Assembly: GCA_936941515.1 (NCBI GenBank)
Contig: CAKZJI010000317.1
Location: forward strand, 1-12,893
Direction: 5' to 3'
Source: an uncultured Propionibacteriaceae bacterium
GTDB lineage: Bacteria; Actinomycetota; Actinomycetes; Propionibacteriales; Propionibacteriaceae
Length of the DNA stretch: 12,893 nucleotides
Translations under genes and position numbers: made by a program
Shown: positions 12,727 through 12,893 of the stretch, one piece after another
Position numbering within the stretch: the stretch's first letter is position 1
How the letters are laid out: each line of letters opens with the position of its first letter
The notes under the pieces: generated by a model
The model's input: only the letters and a program-made list of their open reading frames with translations
What the model was told of the DNA's origin: nothing
The model's database searches: none

Positions 12727-12893
12727 GTGACCGATCAGGTGCAGCGGTTCGCCGCGCTCTACCCCTTCCCTCTGGATGAATACCAGCTGTCAGGCTGCTC
12801 CGCCCTCGCCTCCGGGGCCGGGGTGCTCGTCGCGGCGCCCACGGGCGCAGGGAAGACCGTCGTCGGGGAGTTCGCCGGCTGGCTCGCCCTGGA
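12727..12893 (+). CDS. helY: DEAD/DEAH-box helicase, HelY-like, N-terminal fragment (3' end outside window)
   Basis: This is the beginning of a superfamily 2 helicase, probably the HelY/Ski2-like RNA helicase found beside tatAC in actinobacteria. GTG 12727 opens a frame that runs off the window after 55 codons. The visible part has the Q-motif-like region FPLDEYQLSGCSALASGAGV and Walker A (motif I) AAPTGAGKTVVGEF. The arrangement of about 40 residues before motif I fits Ski2/Mtr4-type helicases. No later motif is visible, so the DExH box and helicase C domain cannot be checked. The helY symbol rests on the PTGAGKT sequence and on gene order after tatC. Confidence 0.75.
   Translation, partial: MTDQVQRFAALYPFPLDEYQLSGCSALASGAGVLVAAPTGAGKTVVGEFAGWLAL

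Overview
This 12.9 kb window is high-GC, densely coded DNA from an actinobacterial chromosome. Gene content and order suggest a relative of the Propionibacteriaceae, but that placement is an inference. The evidence is GTG and TTG starts, GTGA/ATGA stop-start overlaps, and three actinobacterial blocks: NUDIX-xerD-parA-scpA-scpB-rluB, pafB-pafC-tatA-tatC, and a HelY-type helicase. No rRNA, tRNA, CRISPR array or insertion sequence was seen. No gap exceeds 300 bases; the longest intergenic stretch is about 100 bases.

Left part (1-2922). The window opens inside a nicotinamidase gene (pncA). Next comes a secreted surface protein with an Ig-like domain and an LPKTG motif near its C-terminus, but no membrane anchor after it. 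A NUDIX ADP-ribose pyrophosphatase follows, overlapping the XerD recombinase gene.

Chromosome-organisation block (2963-6429). A likely promoter starts a tightly overlapping operon. It encodes a Soj/ParA-type ATPase, a small protein with a basic N-terminal tail and a predicted ribbon-helix-helix domain, the condensin subunits ScpA and ScpB, and an RluB-type 23S rRNA pseudouridine synthase. The ParA plus ribbon-helix-helix pair resembles a plasmid partition cassette joined to condensin genes. It is the most interesting system here.

Middle (6449-8464). A double-FKBP lipoprotein is probably made from a leaderless mRNA. It converges with, and overlaps by 28 bases, a minus-strand gene for glutamyl-Q tRNA(Asp) synthetase. 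That gene shares a 54-base divergent promoter region with pafB.

Right part (8465-12893). The WYL regulators PafB and PafC are followed by a 61-residue one-pass membrane protein, then TatA (with a long charged helical tail), TatC, a diacylglycerol-kinase-family lipid kinase and the first 55 codons of a DEAD/DEAH helicase. The pup-proteasome genes that often precede pafBC are not visible immediately upstream; gluQ is there instead. Two TAGCAT -10 boxes lie exactly 7 bases before GTG starts, inside a shared 10-base word, which points to leaderless transcription.
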